Under the pieces are notes generated by a model. The model was not told where the DNA came from. It worked only from the letters and a program-made list of their open reading frames with translations, and made no database searches. From an uncultured Clostridia bacterium (lineage in GTDB: Bacteria > Bacillota > Clostridia > Oscillospirales > Acutalibacteraceae), in NCBI GenBank assembly GCA_947369085.1, contig CANBJR010000011.1, positions 1 through 63,057 of the forward strand: a DNA stretch of 63,057 nucleotides, in the 5' to 3' direction. Every line of letters starts with the position of its first letter. Position 1 is the first letter of the stretch. This document shows positions 1 to 8,137 of the stretch, in pieces. The translations under genes were made by a program, and so were the position numbers.

Positions 1-68
1 TTTCGGGCTACCCGGTTTTTCTTTTTGGAGCTGTTATTGCGACAGCCCCTTTTATCGTTTACAACTAA
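1..68 (+). CDS. 3' end of a probable membrane protein (partial)
   Basis: Frame 3 of the plus strand is open from the window edge to a TAA at 66-68. It encodes 21 residues that end in a hydrophobic stretch (VFLFGAVIATAPFIVYN). That composition fits the last membrane helix of an integral membrane protein, but the fragment is too short to assign a family. The stop overlaps the end of the convergent gene that follows by 4 nt. It could be chance, since only 68 bases are visible. Confidence 0.4.
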   Translation, partial: SGYPVFLFGAVIATAPFIVYN

Positions 69-292
69 TCTCTTATTGAAGCCGAATCTTCCATTACGGT
101 GTTTCTTGAATCTCTGAAAAGCAACGAAATGCACCATATTGCCGCAAGACCGACAAGAATATAGATAATTCTGCTGACGATTCCGACTTGTCCTCCGAAA
201 ATCCACGCTACGATGTCAAAACGAAAGATTCCGACGCAGCCCCAATTAAGACCGCCTATTACAAGAAGCGTCAACGCTATTTTATCAAGCAT
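65..292 (-). CDS. DUF378 family small membrane protein
   Basis: This 75-aa protein has two to three hydrophobic segments. The N-terminal pattern LLVIGGLNWGCVGIF is typical of the DUF378 (YuzA-like) family, whose function is unknown. It is expected in the cytoplasmic membrane. An AAAGGAG ribosome binding site lies 8 nt before the ATG. The gene is convergent with the truncated gene at the left edge. The family call rests on the conserved N-terminal glycine/asparagine/tryptophan motif. Confidence 0.8.
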   Translation of the reverse strand: MLDKIALTLLVIGGLNWGCVGIFRFDIVAWIFGGQVGIVSRIIYILVGLAAIWCISLLFRDSRNTVMEDSASIRD

Positions 293-344
293 TCAAAGTC
301 CTCCTTTAATAATGCTGATAGTAGTGTTAACGCTTTAATTTTAA

Positions 345-734
345 TTATTCACTTAAAAGAAAGAAAAATAAAAATCCGCAAATCAGAAGTCCGAGTAAAA
401 TAACACAAAGACCGATTATACGTGTGATTTTTACAGCCTTTTGCAGTTTATATTTAGAAATCATATTGTCAGTCGGAAACGGAAGCAAAATAAGCATAAT
501 TCCGAGTATGAAACAGCTTATCGAAGCCACAACAGTTCCCGGAATCTTTGCAAATGGAAACAAAAATATTCCCACAGGTATTCCGAAAACGCAAATCATA
601 TTGATAATTGAAAATAATTTTTCAAATTTTTCCCTTGTTTCATAAAACTTATTTGTCAGTGTATGACACTCCGTACTGCAGTACTGCTCAAAGTAAGAAA
701 TTTCTTTGGCGCAATAATCGCATTTTTTCAACAT
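345..734 (-). CDS. Zinc-ribbon-tagged membrane protein, unknown function
   Basis: About 129 aa from the ATG at 734. An AAAGGG site precedes this ATG, so an in-frame GTG two codons upstream is less likely to be the start. The N-terminus holds a CDYC...CSTEC cysteine set that can bind zinc, resembling small zinc-ribbon heads found on membrane proteins. Two hydrophobic blocks follow, at roughly residues 45-85 and 105-130. I do not recognise a named family. The gene stands alone, 52 bp upstream of the DUF378 gene on the same strand, and could be co-transcribed with it. Confidence 0.65.
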   Translation of the reverse strand: MLKKCDYCAKEISYFEQYCSTECHTLTNKFYETREKFEKLFSIINMICVFGIPVGIFLFPFAKIPGTVVASISCFILGIMLILLPFPTDNMISKYKLQKAVKITRIIGLCVILLGLLICGFLFFFLLSE

Positions 735-915
735 AAACACCCTTTCAAGGTTACTACTGCTATTTTAACACAACGCAAAAATGTTTTCAACTTTTATTAA
801 TAAACATTTTCAGCATATTGGCTGTTTTGTTGAAAAAATTTTAAATTTTCCGACTGAAAAATTTCTGTAAAATCTGAAAGCTAAAATAACTTAATGACTA
901 AAAAATACGGTTTTA

Positions 916-1809
916 TCAGCACTTTAGCAAACGTATATAGTGATTGGCTTCTCTTAAAACATGGTCTGCAAGAAGCGGAAGAATAAGCGAGCGTATTTTA
1001 TAGCCTGTTATTCCCTCAACGCCTGCCTTTTTGAACTCTTTAAATTTCAGCGTTTCTTCAAGCGACTCAGATTTCATCATTTTGTTCTGCATATTTTTGC
1101 AGTTTTCGAGCAGTGTGCCATACGCCTTTGCAAAGCTGTCGGCAGTATTCATAAGCTCTGCTTCTGTAGGGTCAAGCAATCCTCGTATAAACATTGCGTG
1201 CTCCATCATTATTCTGTTCCAGAAGCACTCGGTATTTTTCATTGACTCATCAGTAATATCCCCGTCTCTTTCAAGGACAGAAACATATTCTCTGTACAGC
1301 CTTGCTTCACGGATAATATGTTCAATAAGTAATGGGTAATTTGCAGTAAAAATCTCACAGTTCAGCACGTTGTGCAATACGTTTTCTTTAAATGAAATCA
1401 ATCCGTTAAGCAATTTTAGCGCTGTTCTGTTGAGCCGACAAACCTGTGACCAGCTTTCCGGACTAACATGACAGGTACTTTCACCGCTTACAAGCTGCAA
1501 TTCTCTTTGAGTAAGAACCTTATTAATCGGTATTCCCGTAAAACGCTCCGTTTGATTTTCAGCCTTGGCAGTAAATTCGGTGACAATCTCACCCGAATTC
1601 AACACGTTAGTTCTGACTACTCCGTTTGCAAGCGTTATAGCCTGACAAAGAAGCTTTTCAAATTCTTTCATAAAATACTCTGCTTTGTTTGAAAATGACG
1701 ATGCCGCAGGAGTAAAGCCTGCTTTCAGAAAAAACGAATGTTCTTTCATTATTCTTCCGAAAAACAGATGCAGTTCCAAAGATTTTATAACATAATTTGT
1801 CGTATTCAT
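916..1809 (-). CDS. DUF2935 family protein
   Basis: About 297 aa, all-helical in character and rich in E/K/H, with two similar halves. Each half has an LxxHLFFGRIMKEHSFF- or FWNRIMMEHAMFIRGLLDP-like helix carrying Glu and His. This matches DUF2935, predicted to be duplicated metal-binding (ferritin-like) helical bundles; no biochemical role is established. The start at 1809 is chosen because GGAGG lies just upstream, whereas the longer frame begins 11 codons earlier without a site. It is a single gene downstream of the spoIIIA terminator. Confidence 0.75.
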   Translation of the reverse strand: MNTTNYVIKSLELHLFFGRIMKEHSFFLKAGFTPAASSFSNKAEYFMKEFEKLLCQAITLANGVVRTNVLNSGEIVTEFTAKAENQTERFTGIPINKVLTQRELQLVSGESTCHVSPESWSQVCRLNRTALKLLNGLISFKENVLHNVLNCEIFTANYPLLIEHIIREARLYREYVSVLERDGDITDESMKNTECFWNRIMMEHAMFIRGLLDPTEAELMNTADSFAKAYGTLLENCKNMQNKMMKSESLEETLKFKEFKKAGVEGITGYKIRSLILPLLADHVLREANHYIRLLKC

Positions 1810-1901
1810 TTTTGCCTCCGTAATCAATAAAATAAGAAACAATACCAGCTTATGTTATATCATTTTATTTTGTTACAAATGCGGGTTGGATTAAAACACA
1901 A

Positions 1902-1942
1902 AACAGGCAGTTCAAAAGCATTTCACTTTTAAGCTGCCTGTT
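1902..1942 (-). terminator. Terminator of the spoIIIA operon
   Basis: An AACAGGCAG / CTGCCTGTT stem flanks a loop that itself folds (CTTTTAAG with TTCAAAAG). On the minus strand it is followed by TTTGTGTTTTAA. It sits 16 bp past the spoIIIAH stop. Confidence 0.8.
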
Positions 1943-1957
1943 CTGTTTGTAAATTGT

Positions 1958-2503
1958 CTATGCTCCTACTATTGAAATGTCTTCATAACTTACATCATAA
2001 TGCGATGTTACCGCGTCGTCAATTACAAGTGCTGATGTATCGTTAAGCTCAGAATCCGGCACTATAACCGTAACTCCCTCGTCACTTATATAGCAAAGAC
2101 ATTCAGAAAAACCCTTTGCCTTGATTATACTTTCAACACTATCCTGAATGGTGAAAGTTTTCAAAAGCTTTTCAACATTTTTCTGAGCTTCTGTCATTTC
2201 GCCTTCGCTTACATTTTCAAGATTAAGCGTTTCGTTTGCCTCATCAATCACCTTATCCTGTGTTGCCTGACGTTTTGTACGCTCAGTTGCAAAATAGTTT
2301 TTCTGCTCCTTAGACAGCGCCGAGGTCTGCACAGTTTCGTCAGATGTGCTGTCGGACACCGTTGCATTTACATACGAAGCCGCGCCAAGCTCCTTTGAGG
2401 TTGTATTTGCCTTTGCACCTGCAAATTGCCAGTTTACATAAACAGCCGTTCCAAGCGCCAGCACAAGAGAAGCAAGAACAATATATTTTTTTTGAAATTT
2501 CAT
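1958..2503 (-). CDS. spoIIIAH: Stage III sporulation protein AH
   Basis: SpoIIIAH is the mother-cell partner of SpoIIQ in the A-Q channel that spans the two membranes around the forespore. The protein is about 181 aa. It has an N-terminal membrane helix (residues ~6-24), a variable linker, and a C-terminal YscJ/FliF-like domain (from about residue 75, ending in a VTVIVPDSELN-type strand). The start at 2503 is preferred; the 13 upstream in-frame codons overlap the end of spoIIIAG. It is the last gene of the eight-gene operon, directly before the terminator. Family assignment rests on operon position plus topology. Confidence 0.9.
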   Translation of the reverse strand: MKFQKKYIVLASLVLALGTAVYVNWQFAGAKANTTSKELGAASYVNATVSDSTSDETVQTSALSKEQKNYFATERTKRQATQDKVIDEANETLNLENVSEGEMTEAQKNVEKLLKTFTIQDSVESIIKAKGFSECLCYISDEGVTVIVPDSELNDTSALVIDDAVTSHYDVSYEDISIVGA

Positions 2504-2517
2504 AATACTACCGACCT

Positions 2518-2970
2518 TTATTCTGATAATTTTGTAATACATACTTTTGCCGCCGATATATCAAGCGATTTTGTAACTGCATCGGTTATCCGCTCAACTA
2601 CGACAGGCGAGTCACCGCCTTCACAAACAACGAGCACTCCTCGAATAACAGGCTCGATTTCCTTTGTTTTTGTTGTACTGTCATCAAGGTAAACATACTC
2701 AACGCTGTTTTCCATTGTAAGCAGTACCTCTGTTTTCCCGGCACCTTCAATGTGTGATATTACTGATTGAAGGTCATTTTCAATCTGCGTACTGTAGGTT
2801 GTTACAGAAAATTCCTCCTCTCGTTTTTTATCTGACGAATTTCCTATATCTATGTAGTTTGAAAGGAAAATCAGGGCAATCCCCGCTATTCCTGCTATTA
2901 TGATTATTCTTCGCATTTTGTCGCTGTTAAACAGCTTTTTAACGTGTCCGACCGTTTTGCTTTCGTCCAT
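2518..2970 (-). CDS. spoIIIAG: Stage III sporulation protein AG
   Basis: A 150-aa protein with a basic N-terminus, one membrane helix (about residues 20-38) and a C-terminal ring-building domain of the YscJ/FliF-like fold. In Bacillus, SpoIIIAG oligomerises into a large ring as part of the feeding-tube channel between mother cell and forespore. Visible marks are the segment GAGKTEVLLTMENS and the strand RGVLVVCEGGDSP, both typical of the family. A GGAGTG site precedes the ATG. Only 3 bp separate it from spoIIIAF upstream and 14 bp from spoIIIAH downstream. Confidence 0.92.
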   Translation of the reverse strand: MDESKTVGHVKKLFNSDKMRRIIIIAGIAGIALIFLSNYIDIGNSSDKKREEEFSVTTYSTQIENDLQSVISHIEGAGKTEVLLTMENSVEYVYLDDSTTKTKEIEPVIRGVLVVCEGGDSPVVVERITDAVTKSLDISAAKVCITKLSE

Positions 2971-2973
2971 TTT

Positions 2974-3447
2974 TCACTCCGTTATTATATTCGGCTGTAC
3001 CGAAAAATTCTGAAAAGTTATTTCACTTATCAAGTCAGTATACTGCGTGTACTCTTTGTATATATATATGCTGACTGACGAGATGATTATGCTATTATCA
3101 TCGGTTACGGCTAAAATAATTTCGCAGGAGTTGATTTCAACTCCGTTTTGACGCAGTAAATCTCTGAGCGCTGACTCAAGATTTTTTCTTGTCTGCTTTA
3201 AAATTTCTCTGCCGTATGCCTCATCGTCTGTTGAAACAGGTGAGTCGGAAATTTTAGTTTCTGCAATTTCTTTATTAAAGCCGTTTACTGCATTCTTAAT
3301 CGGCACAATCATTGAGCAGATTATAAATGCACCGAGAACAAGGCTGATAATCTTTTTTGTACCGCCGTCGGTGACAAAATTTGAAACAAGCGTACAAATC
3401 AGAGCCGAAGCACAAATTGCCGAGGTAACGGCGAGTATTTCGTTCAT
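2974..3447 (-). CDS. spoIIIAF: Stage III sporulation protein AF
   Basis: A 157-aa protein with two closely spaced N-terminal membrane helices (about residues 5-25 and 32-50) and a soluble C-terminal domain, the layout of SpoIIIAF. It is a channel component made in the mother cell. Its ATG overlaps the spoIIIAE stop codon by 4 nt (ATGA), which implies translational coupling. Sequence is less conserved than in AE or AG, so position in the operon carries much of the call. Confidence 0.9.
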   Translation of the reverse strand: MNEILAVTSAICASALICTLVSNFVTDGGTKKIISLVLGAFIICSMIVPIKNAVNGFNKEIAETKISDSPVSTDDEAYGREILKQTRKNLESALRDLLRQNGVEINSCEIILAVTDDNSIIISSVSIYIYKEYTQYTDLISEITFQNFSVQPNIITE

Positions 3448-4562
3448 CCCGCTCCACCGCCTGTTATAAGGATTATTGCTGTTGAGATTATGTAAACAGC
3501 CATAATACAGAGGATAATTGCAAGCAAGGTTGAAAATACGGTTGATACGCTTTCAAGGAGCTTTGAGCATTGCACAAGATTTAACACCTCTGCTGTAGAT
3601 TTGCCGAGCCACAGCGTTAAAATCCACATAAAGCACTGCAAAATTACAGGCAGAAACACCACTGCAATTGAGATTATTACGAACACTCCCACTCCTGATT
3701 TAAGCAAACTTATACTGCCCTGAACAGTTTTGTAAGCGTCCGACAATGCAGACCCGACAATCGGGATAAATGAACTGAGCGAAAATCTTACTGCTCGTGA
3801 GGTTACATCGTCAAGAGAAGTTGTAATAATCTGTTTAAATGACAGAAGTGCAGAGAAAATCATCATTGCAAAACTTAAAAGCCATTTTACGGTCTTTGAA
3901 ATCAAGTTTACAAAACCTGTAAGATTTATATCGGGCGACGCACTTGAAGTCACACTGATTCCAAGAAACATATTGAGCAGAGGAACGATAATTTTTGACG
4001 AGAGCTGACCCACTCCCTCGCCTGCCGCAAGCATCATAGAGTAGTAGCTTGCTCCGCTTACAGACCGCCCTGACGATGCCATAATTGTAAACATAACGGG
4101 CAGATAGGCAAGCATTATGTTTGAAGCAATTTCAATTACCCCAGCTGTGCTTTTGATTACGTTTATTGCAGGCATTACAACCGCACAGGTTATGCAAAGC
4201 GTTGAAACAATGTTGATGGTATTTGAAATATCATTTGAAAGAGAACTCTTGTATGCGGTGAGAATTGAGCAAAGCAGTAACAGTGCAGAAATATTAACAA
4301 GACCTTTAAGCGGTGAAGAAATATTTTGTGATGCCGTATTTGCAATTTCACCGATTATTGACGAAAATGAAATTTGTGAAAGGCTGTTTGGGTCAGCACT
4401 TCCTGCGCCTATATTTTCAAGACTCTGCTTTGCAGCATCCGACAGACTGTTATACACTCCCGAAAGGTCATAAAGCGCTGAATCTTCCTCTGCTGATACA
4501 GGAAAAACCGACATACAGATGAACACAACAGCGGTTATTGTTACTATTAAAAATTTTTTCAC
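3444..4562 (-). CDS. spoIIIAE: Stage III sporulation protein AE
   Basis: A 372-aa polytopic membrane protein with a cleavable-looking signal sequence (residues 1-24) followed by about eight hydrophobic segments. SpoIIIAE is the largest membrane component of the SpoIIIA-SpoIIQ complex and is thought to form a permease-like part. Start: GTG at 4562 lies 7 nt after GGAGG. An ATG at 4565-4567 is closer but out of frame and closes at once. The gene overlaps spoIIIAF by 4 nt and follows spoIIIAD after 32 bp. Confidence 0.93.
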   Translation of the reverse strand: MKKFLIVTITAVVFICMSVFPVSAEEDSALYDLSGVYNSLSDAAKQSLENIGAGSADPNSLSQISFSSIIGEIANTASQNISSPLKGLVNISALLLLCSILTAYKSSLSNDISNTINIVSTLCITCAVVMPAINVIKSTAGVIEIASNIMLAYLPVMFTIMASSGRSVSGASYYSMMLAAGEGVGQLSSKIIVPLLNMFLGISVTSSASPDINLTGFVNLISKTVKWLLSFAMMIFSALLSFKQIITTSLDDVTSRAVRFSLSSFIPIVGSALSDAYKTVQGSISLLKSGVGVFVIISIAVVFLPVILQCFMWILTLWLGKSTAEVLNLVQCSKLLESVSTVFSTLLAIILCIMAVYIISTAIILITGGGAG

Positions 4563-4594
4563 GTCATTGCCTCCGTTAATGAGGATGGTTTTAA

Positions 4595-4981
4595 TTACGA
4601 AACAAGCGACAGAACTGTGTTTAAAATATCAGAATAAAGCGGTAATGCGGTTATTGTCACCATAATTTTTCCTGCCAGCGACACGTTGCTTGCAAGCGAC
4701 TGACTTCCTGCGTCTTTACAGGTGTTTACCGCGAATTCCGTTACAAGGCAGATTCCGATTACCTTAAGCAAAATCACGACATAGCTTGTACTGATCTGCG
4801 AGGCGGCTATAATGCTGTTCAGCGTATCTATCACGCTTGAAACCTGCGATAATACAGAAAGTAAAATGAGTACCGAACAGGCAAGTCCGAGCATAAGAGC
4901 AATTTCGCCGTTTTTCGGCTTTAGCATCACCATAATTATTACGGTAACTGCGGCAAGCACACAAACTGAAAGTATATTCAT
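4595..4981 (-). CDS. spoIIIAD: Stage III sporulation protein AD
   Basis: A 128-aa, very hydrophobic protein with four predicted membrane segments and a conserved VTEFAVNTCKDAG stretch before the last one, as in SpoIIIAD. It starts immediately after the spoIIIAC stop (TAA then ATG, no spacer), so ribosomes probably re-initiate. It is a membrane part of the sporulation channel. Confidence 0.93.
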   Translation of the reverse strand: MNILSVCVLAAVTVIIMVMLKPKNGEIALMLGLACSVLILLSVLSQVSSVIDTLNSIIAASQISTSYVVILLKVIGICLVTEFAVNTCKDAGSQSLASNVSLAGKIMVTITALPLYSDILNTVLSLVS

Positions 4982-5176
4982 TTAAAATCCAAAAAGCTGT
5001 TTTATTGTTGTAAACAGCGAGCTTATCTGGGTTATTATAAGCGTAAGCACCACAATAAGCCCTGCAAGTGAAGTAAGCATTGCCTGTTCCTCACGTCCGC
5101 TGCGTATTAAAAGCTGAGTAAGCACCGCAACGATTATTCCGACTGCCGCAATTTTGAAAATAAGCTCAACGTCCAT
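4982..5176 (-). CDS. spoIIIAC: Stage III sporulation protein AC
   Basis: A 64-aa protein made of two membrane helices around a short basic loop (LIRSGREEQAML), the signature of SpoIIIAC. An AGAGGT site precedes the ATG. SpoIIIAC and SpoIIIAD resemble each other and sit side by side in the channel complex. The gene is contiguous with spoIIIAD and 9 bp from spoIIIAB. Confidence 0.93.
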   Translation of the reverse strand: MDVELIFKIAAVGIIVAVLTQLLIRSGREEQAMLTSLAGLIVVLTLIITQISSLFTTIKQLFGF

Positions 5177-5185
5177 TTTTACCTC

Positions 5186-5692
5186 TTATATTATCATTAG
5201 AGCCGCTGCCATACCGACAAAAAAGCCCATCGTTTTATATAGCTTTGATTTTTTGTTTATCTCGCTTTCCGCATCCGTAAACTGTTTTTTAAACAGCGAA
5301 TCATAGAGTTCAAGGTGTTTTAGCTGTCCGTCAACGTCTGTTTTGCCAAGCTGTTCACCGAATTCAAGCAAAAGCTCTTTGTCGCAGTTTTTAAGTCCGA
5401 ATTTAGAGGGAATTTGGCTTACCCTTTCACACCATACCGTATAAAACGCAGTGTTGTTTTCGTAATTTAATTCAAACAATTCAAGTCCCGATGTACTTGC
5501 CGAAAGCGACACAAGCGTAAAAATATCCGACGTGCTGTAACGAAGCTGAGTTGACAGATTAGACACAAAACTTATAATTCTTTTAAAGAAATCTTTTCTC
5601 AGAGACAGCTTTTTTGAGCAAAACCATCCTGTCGAAAACCCAGATAGCACGAGCAAAAATCCGCCCAGAAATTTAAGTGCCAAATACGTCAC
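5186..5692 (-). CDS. spoIIIAB: Stage III sporulation protein AB
   Basis: A 168-aa protein with an N-terminal membrane helix (residues ~5-25), a mostly helical middle, and a C-terminal hydrophobic tail (MGFFVGMAAALMII). This is the SpoIIIAB arrangement, related to GspF-type secretion proteins, with the soluble part facing the SpoIIIAA ATPase. The GTG start lies inside the last codons of spoIIIAA (20-nt overlap). A TTG three codons on is an alternative start because GGTGA lies before it. Confidence 0.9.
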   Translation of the reverse strand: MTYLALKFLGGFLLVLSGFSTGWFCSKKLSLRKDFFKRIISFVSNLSTQLRYSTSDIFTLVSLSASTSGLELFELNYENNTAFYTVWCERVSQIPSKFGLKNCDKELLLEFGEQLGKTDVDGQLKHLELYDSLFKKQFTDAESEINKKSKLYKTMGFFVGMAAALMII

Positions 5693-6623
5693 CTGCTTCC
5701 GATATTTTTACAACCTTTCCCGGAGTTGTTTTATCGGACAGGAAAACAACTTTTGAAAATGCCCCTGTTTTGAAAATTCTGCGTATATTTTCCTTGCGCT
5801 TAAGTTCGTATTCGTTAGCGGCATGGGCGGTTGCAATCACAATTACTCCGCTGTTTACCGTATGTTCAATGGCTTCAATATCGTCTGCCGCTCCGATTTC
5901 GTCGCAGATTATAATATCAGGAGCCATACTGCGCACTGCCTGCATCATAGCCTCGCTCTTTTTGTAGGAATCGTACACATCGCACATACCTATGTCATTT
6001 CTGAACATACCCGAAACAGCGCCTGCAAGTTCTCCTCTTTCGTCAATAAGCGAAACGTTTTTTCCGCACTGCGTTGAAAATATACGTGCCATATCACGCA
6101 GAACAGTTGTTTTTCCCGAACAGGGCGCACCGCAAATCAAAACTCCGCCTCGCAAATTTCCAATCCTTTCAACAAGCTGTTTTGCACATCCCCTATGCTC
6201 TCTTGCAATACGAATATTGATTGAGGAAATGTCACGGATATTTACAATTTTGCCGTTATTTACAACAGCCGTACCGCATATTCCAGCACGATGTCCGCCG
6301 AACATTGTAACAAAACCGTTTATAATTTCGTTTTGCCTTGTATAAACGGAATAATTGCAGATATTCTGAAAGGTGTCTGCAATGTCAGCTCGCGTCACGT
6401 TATACATTGAGCCGTCTATCGGAGTGCTTGTCAGCCCTGAATTTGAGGTTATGTAATATGTTTTGTCTGTACAAACGATGCAAAGCGGTCGGTTAATTCG
6501 CAGTCTTATTTCTAATGCAGAATTTTCAAACCGTTCGCTAAACGCATACAGTCTTTTCATAATTGACGGACACAAACATTTTACCGCCTGAGTAAATCGT
6601 CCCTTTTCCTGAATGCTTGTCAT
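5673..6623 (-). CDS. spoIIIAA: Stage III sporulation protein AA (ATPase)
   Basis: SpoIIIAA is the cytoplasmic secretion-type ATPase of the sporulation channel. Visible are a Walker A loop CGAPCSGKTT near the middle, a Walker B DIIICDEIG, and an ERGELAG segment typical of this branch of the PilT/VirB11 superfamily. The true start is ATG 6623: GGAGG lies 7 nt upstream, and the longer frame begins at a TTG that is itself part of that GGAGG site. Length about 316 aa, normal for the family. It is the first gene of the operon. Confidence 0.95.
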   Translation of the reverse strand: MTSIQEKGRFTQAVKCLCPSIMKRLYAFSERFENSALEIRLRINRPLCIVCTDKTYYITSNSGLTSTPIDGSMYNVTRADIADTFQNICNYSVYTRQNEIINGFVTMFGGHRAGICGTAVVNNGKIVNIRDISSINIRIAREHRGCAKQLVERIGNLRGGVLICGAPCSGKTTVLRDMARIFSTQCGKNVSLIDERGELAGAVSGMFRNDIGMCDVYDSYKKSEAMMQAVRSMAPDIIICDEIGAADDIEAIEHTVNSGVIVIATAHAANEYELKRKENIRRIFKTGAFSKVVFLSDKTTPGKVVKISEAGDVFGT

Positions 6624-6653
6624 TTTAAATTCCTCCAAAAGTAATTGTAATTA

Positions 6654-6682
6654 ATACTATGTTGACAAGCATAAAAATATGA
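6654..6682 (-). promoter_or_regulatory. Sigma-E-like promoter of spoIIIA
   Basis: Minus strand: TCATATTT (6675-6682), 13-bp spacer, then CATAGTAT (6654-6661). It is close to the sigma-E pattern (ATATT then CATACAAT, 13-14 bp apart). It lies about 30 bp before the spoIIIAA start. In Bacillus this operon is known to be sigma-E dependent. The match was made by eye. Confidence 0.6.
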
Positions 6683-6724
6683 CCTCACAGAAAAATCCGT
6701 TGAGTTCACAGCTTTGCAGGCAAA

Positions 6725-6751
6725 AATAACAGCTCCCCTCGAAAGGGGAGC
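6725..6751 (-). terminator. Terminator after apgM
   Basis: A perfect GCTCCCCT / AGGGGAGC stem at 6732-6751, followed on the minus strand by TGTTATTTTTG. It lies 45 bp beyond the phosphoglycerate mutase stop and shields spoIIIA from read-through. Confidence 0.85.
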
Positions 6752-6796
6752 CGGGATAAGAACAATATTTAGTTGTATTTAATTAATTCTGACCGA

Positions 6797-8008
6797 TTAT
6801 TTTGACAGGAAATAGTCCATCATTGTAAAGCCTTTTTCTATGTAATTGCCCGTCTGCTTTGCTTCCTTTTCACAGAAGCACTTAACGCCGCTGTTAATTT
6901 CATTTTTGCTGTCATAAATGAGATACGGAACAGGGTTTGAGCTGTGCGTACGAATTGAAAGCGGTGTGGGGTGGTCGGGACAAACAAGAACTGCAAAATC
7001 ATCGTAGTCCTTCAAAAACTCTGTTACGGGTGCAAGGATGTGCTTGTCAATAAGTTCAATCGCATTTACCTTGTTTTTCGTTTCTCCTCTGTGACCGCAC
7101 TCGTCGGGAGCTTCAACGTGAACGTAAACAAAGTCTGCACCGTTTTTAAACTCTTCAATTGCAGCTTTACACTTGCCGTCAAAGTTAGTGTCGATATATC
7201 CTGTTGCTCCGTCAACGTCAACGCTTTTCATTCCTGCGCAGATTGCAATTCCCTTTAAAAGGTCAACTGCCGAAATCATACTGCCCTTTTTGCCGAACTT
7301 ACCGAAGAAGCTGTCAAGCTGAGGCTTTGTGCCCTCACCCCAAAGCCAGATTGAGTTTGCAGGACGCTTGCCCTGTGCAACTCTCTGTTTATTAACGGGA
7401 TGATCCTTGAGCAAATCATAGCTCTTCTTCATAAGCTCATAAAGCTTTGCAGTATCATCACCCTTGGGAATGTACTCGGTAATAACACGGTTTGATATAT
7501 CGTGAGGAGGAGTAAGCTCCCCGGGATTAGGATTTCCGTTGTTCCAGACAAGGCAATGACGGTACGAAACACCCGAATAGAACTTGAAAGTTTCATTGCC
7601 GAGCTTTTCCTGAATATAATCAATTAAAATTTTTGCCTCCTGCGTTGAAATATCACCGCCGCAGTAGTCAACCATAGTTTTATCCTCATAATTTTCCTCA
7701 TCGGAAAGTGTTACAAGGTTGCATCTTAAAGTAACGTCAGTATCCTTTAAATCAATTCCGATACTTGCGGCTTCAAGCGGAGAACGTCCGCTGTAGTAGA
7801 TTGCAGGCTCATATCCTAAAACGGAAAGGTTAGCAACGTCGCTTCCGGGCTTTAACCCTTCTGCAACAGTCTTTACCATTCCTACTTCACCTTTTTCAGC
7901 AAATCTGTCCATACAAGGCTTTGCAGCCTTTTCCATGGGAGTTTTGCCCCCAAGCGCCTCAAGCGGCTCGTCAGCCATTCCGTCACACAGCATTACAAAA
8001 TATTTCAT
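6797..8008 (-). CDS. apgM: 2,3-bisphosphoglycerate-independent phosphoglycerate mutase (ApgM type)
   Basis: This enzyme interconverts 3- and 2-phosphoglycerate in lower glycolysis, using two metal ions and a serine nucleophile; it belongs to the alkaline phosphatase superfamily. The 403-aa length and the N-terminus (YFVMLCDGMADEP, metal-binding Asp) match the archaeal-type aPGAM rather than the ~510-aa GpmI. The serine region GSDVANLSVLGY, the VHVEAPDECGHRG block and the late CPDHPTP metal site are all present. The start codon is the only sensible ATG. Gene pair: prfB lies 129 bp upstream on the same strand. Confidence 0.93.
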   Translation of the reverse strand: MKYFVMLCDGMADEPLEALGGKTPMEKAAKPCMDRFAEKGEVGMVKTVAEGLKPGSDVANLSVLGYEPAIYYSGRSPLEAASIGIDLKDTDVTLRCNLVTLSDEENYEDKTMVDYCGGDISTQEAKILIDYIQEKLGNETFKFYSGVSYRHCLVWNNGNPNPGELTPPHDISNRVITEYIPKGDDTAKLYELMKKSYDLLKDHPVNKQRVAQGKRPANSIWLWGEGTKPQLDSFFGKFGKKGSMISAVDLLKGIAICAGMKSVDVDGATGYIDTNFDGKCKAAIEEFKNGADFVYVHVEAPDECGHRGETKNKVNAIELIDKHILAPVTEFLKDYDDFAVLVCPDHPTPLSIRTHSSNPVPYLIYDSKNEINSGVKCFCEKEAKQTGNYIEKGFTMMDYFLSK

Positions 8009-8137
8009 ATAATAATCCCATAGCCTTTCCGCCCACTTTTTCCATCAAAATCTTCCACCTTATCGTGGGCTGATAAAGTTTAAGCAATATAAACACTCTA
8101 TAAAACAAACAATGTAAATTGTCACAATGCTTGTTTA